Shown here piece by piece: positions 13,024 through 14,369 of a stretch of DNA of 14,369 nt. Below the pieces are notes generated by a model. The model saw nothing but the letters and a program-made list of their open reading frames with translations. It searched no databases and had not been told where the DNA came from. The translations under genes were made by a program, and so were the position numbers. How positions within the stretch are numbered: position 1 is the first letter of the stretch; every line of letters begins with the position of its first letter. This stretch comes from Phycisphaeraceae bacterium (GTDB taxonomy: Bacteria; Planctomycetota; Phycisphaerae; Phycisphaerales; Phycisphaeraceae), in the NCBI GenBank assembly GCA_020851395.1, contig JADZCW010000212.1, positions 1 through 14,369 on the forward strand, in the 5' to 3' direction.

Positions 13024-14369
13024 TTGGCCGCCAAGACCATCGGCATCGGACTCATCGGCTGCGGGACCGTCGGCTGCGGCGTGGTCAAGCTGCTAAGACA
13101 GTGCCAGGGGCTCTATGCGCAGCGGCTGTCGGGCGGCGCGAACTCCGGCGAGGGCCCCCACCTCGAGGTCCGCAAGGTCCTGGTCCGCAAGCTTGACGGG
13201 GGGGAGAAGGTCCAACTCGTCGAGCGCGGGCTCCTGACGACTGATGCCAAGGCCTTCTTCGCCACACCCGGAATTGACATCGTCGTCGAGGTCGCCGGCG
13301 GGTTAGGTGTGAGCGCCTACGTCCGCCAGGCCCTGACGATGGGTAAGCCCGTCGTGACCGCCAACAAGGCGATGTTGGCGGCTGAGGGGGCGGAGCTGTT
13401 CGCCCTGGCCAAAGAGCACCATGCCTCGATCGGCTTCGAGGCCTCGTGCGGCGGGGGCATCCCGTGCATCACGGCGCTATCGTTCGGCCTGATGGCCAAC
13501 CGAGTTACGGCCCTGCACGGCATCCTCAACGGCACGTGCAACTACATCCTCACGGAGATGACCCGGCGGGGGAAGAGCTATGCCGCGGCCCTGCGCGAGG
13601 CACAGGAGGCGGGGTTTGCCGAGGCGGACCCGACGATGGACGTCTCGGGCGCCGACACGGCGGCCAAGCTGGCGGTGCTGGCGTCGCTGGCCTTCGGGGT
13701 ACGGGTGACGATCGACCAGGTCCGCACCAGCGGGATCGACCAACTCGAGCTCCTGGACATCCAGTTCGGCGGCGAGCTGGGGTATGACGTCAAACTGCTG
13801 GGGATCGCCGAGCAGGCCACAGGTACGAGCCCGCAATCTCCGAGCAAGGTCAGCCTCTCCGTCGAGCCCTGCTTCATCCGCAAGAGCGAATCGTTGGCTC
13901 AGGTCAATGGCTCTTTCAATGCGTTGTCGGTGTTCGGCCACGCGGTGGGCCAGACGGTGTACATCGGCCGCGGGGCGGGGCAGATGCCCACGGCCAGCGC
14001 GGTCGTCAGCGACGTCCTCAACGTCGCGTCGGGCTGGTACAGCCAGGCCTTCGGCGCGATGAACCTGTGGTGGGACGGCAAGCCGGCCGCGGTGATCGAG
14101 TCTGACGATCAGCGGCTGAGCCGCTATTACCTGCGCATCAGCGCCAAGGACGCTCCGGGCACGCTGGCCCAGATCAGCCGGGTGCTCGGCGAGCAAGGCA
14201 TCAGCATCTCCTCCATGCTCCAGCACGAGGCGGCAGCGGACCAGTTCGTACCCGTGGTCATCACCACCCACGCGGCCCGCGGCGGCTCGCTGCGGCAGGC
14301 CCTGCATAAGATCGAGGAGCTGAGCGTGACTCACGGCCCCCCCACCGCTATCCGCATCCTGGACATGCC
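13024..14369 (+). CDS. hom: Homoserine dehydrogenase with C-terminal ACT domain (3' end missing)
   Basis: Reduces aspartate semialdehyde to homoserine with NAD(P)H, the branch step towards threonine and methionine. The frame is open to the last base (about 448 codons); related enzymes are about 430-450, so only a few residues should be missing. Motifs in order: the Rossmann loop IGLIGCGTVGCGVV (8-21); VVEVAGG; KPVVTANKAMLA; the substrate loop ASCGGGIP (140-147), where most relatives have EAxVxGGIP; the dehydrogenase signature NGTCNYIL (169-176); EAGFAEADPTMDVSGADTAAKLAVLA; and an ACT domain from about 368 (YYLRISAKDAPGTLAQISRV), usually the threonine feedback site. The start is TTG behind AGGAG. 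There is no in-frame ATG near the N-terminus, so ATG-only gene calling would miss or truncate it. thrB and thrC are not in view. Confidence 0.96.
   Translation, partial: MAAKTIGIGLIGCGTVGCGVVKLLRQCQGLYAQRLSGGANSGEGPHLEVRKVLVRKLDGGEKVQLVERGLLTTDAKAFFATPGIDIVVEVAGGLGVSAYVRQALTMGKPVVTANKAMLAAEGAELFALAKEHHASIGFEASCGGGIPCITALSFGLMANRVTALHGILNGTCNYILTEMTRRGKSYAAALREAQEAGFAEADPTMDVSGADTAAKLAVLASLAFGVRVTIDQVRTSGIDQLELLDIQFGGELGYDVKLLGIAEQATGTSPQSPSKVSLSVEPCFIRKSESLAQVNGSFNALSVFGHAVGQTVYIGRGAGQMPTASAVVSDVLNVASGWYSQAFGAMNLWWDGKPAAVIESDDQRLSRYYLRISAKDAPGTLAQISRVLGEQGISISSMLQHEAAADQFVPVVITTHAARGGSLRQALHKIEELSVTHGPPTAIRILDM

Noticed and set aside
11664..13088. 474-codon minus-strand frame covering the nuclease and Fur-family genes
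   Set aside because: It is out of frame with the convincing Fur-family gene and antisense to the nuclease; no domain is recognisable.

Overview
This window is chromosomal DNA of a GC-rich bacterium, most likely a planctomycete and possibly of the class Phycisphaerae. The best clue is a 100-residue gene (7673-7975, minus) that begins MSIDRSL and carries RHRNVLSRAERI and GLPKV, which match the 'small basic protein' family of Chlamydiae, Verrucomicrobia and Planctomycetes. Strong G/C preference at third codon positions and the use of both leaderless-looking and Shine-Dalgarno starts fit this. No tRNA, rRNA, CRISPR, insertion sequence or phage gene is visible. The content is mostly housekeeping metabolism.

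Layout, plus strand, 1-6297: the 3' part of an amidase-signature amidase; carA (carbamoyl-phosphate synthase small subunit); speA (biosynthetic arginine decarboxylase, TTG start); an ASCH-domain protein with an extra C-terminal barrel-like domain; and nadC (quinolinate phosphoribosyltransferase). Minus strand, 10035-6333, read leftwards: queA (queuosine tRNA modification), a single-pass membrane protein with a SPOR-like tail, the small basic protein (ATGA overlap with the membrane protein), and a class I PLP aminotransferase. A hairpin separates the convergent nadC and aminotransferase genes. Plus strand, 10499-12407: a SAM-dependent methyltransferase, a GNAT acetyltransferase and a membrane-anchored staphylococcal-nuclease-like protein. 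The nuclease converges on a Fur-family regulator (minus, 12892-12404), and the two stop codons overlap. Divergent from the regulator, and running off the right edge, is homoserine dehydrogenase with an ACT domain. It starts at TTG behind a good ribosome binding site.

The carA/speA pair bears on arginine and polyamines, nadC on NAD, the aminotransferase and homoserine dehydrogenase on aspartate-family amino acids, and queA on tRNA modification. The genes do not form one pathway.

The most interesting non-coding signals are three. First, TAnnnT -10 boxes lie 6-9 bases before the ATG of five genes, none of which has a usable Shine-Dalgarno; this suggests leaderless mRNAs. Second, a run of nested and competing inverted repeats lies between a possible promoter and the ribosome binding site of the methyltransferase gene (10302-10473), a candidate cis-regulatory RNA. 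Third, a REP-like GGGTAC-rich inverted repeat surrounds the promoter region of the aminotransferase gene. Among proteins, the Fur-family regulator has lost nearly every canonical metal ligand, and the ASCH protein has an unusual two-domain build. No clear defence or mobile system was found.
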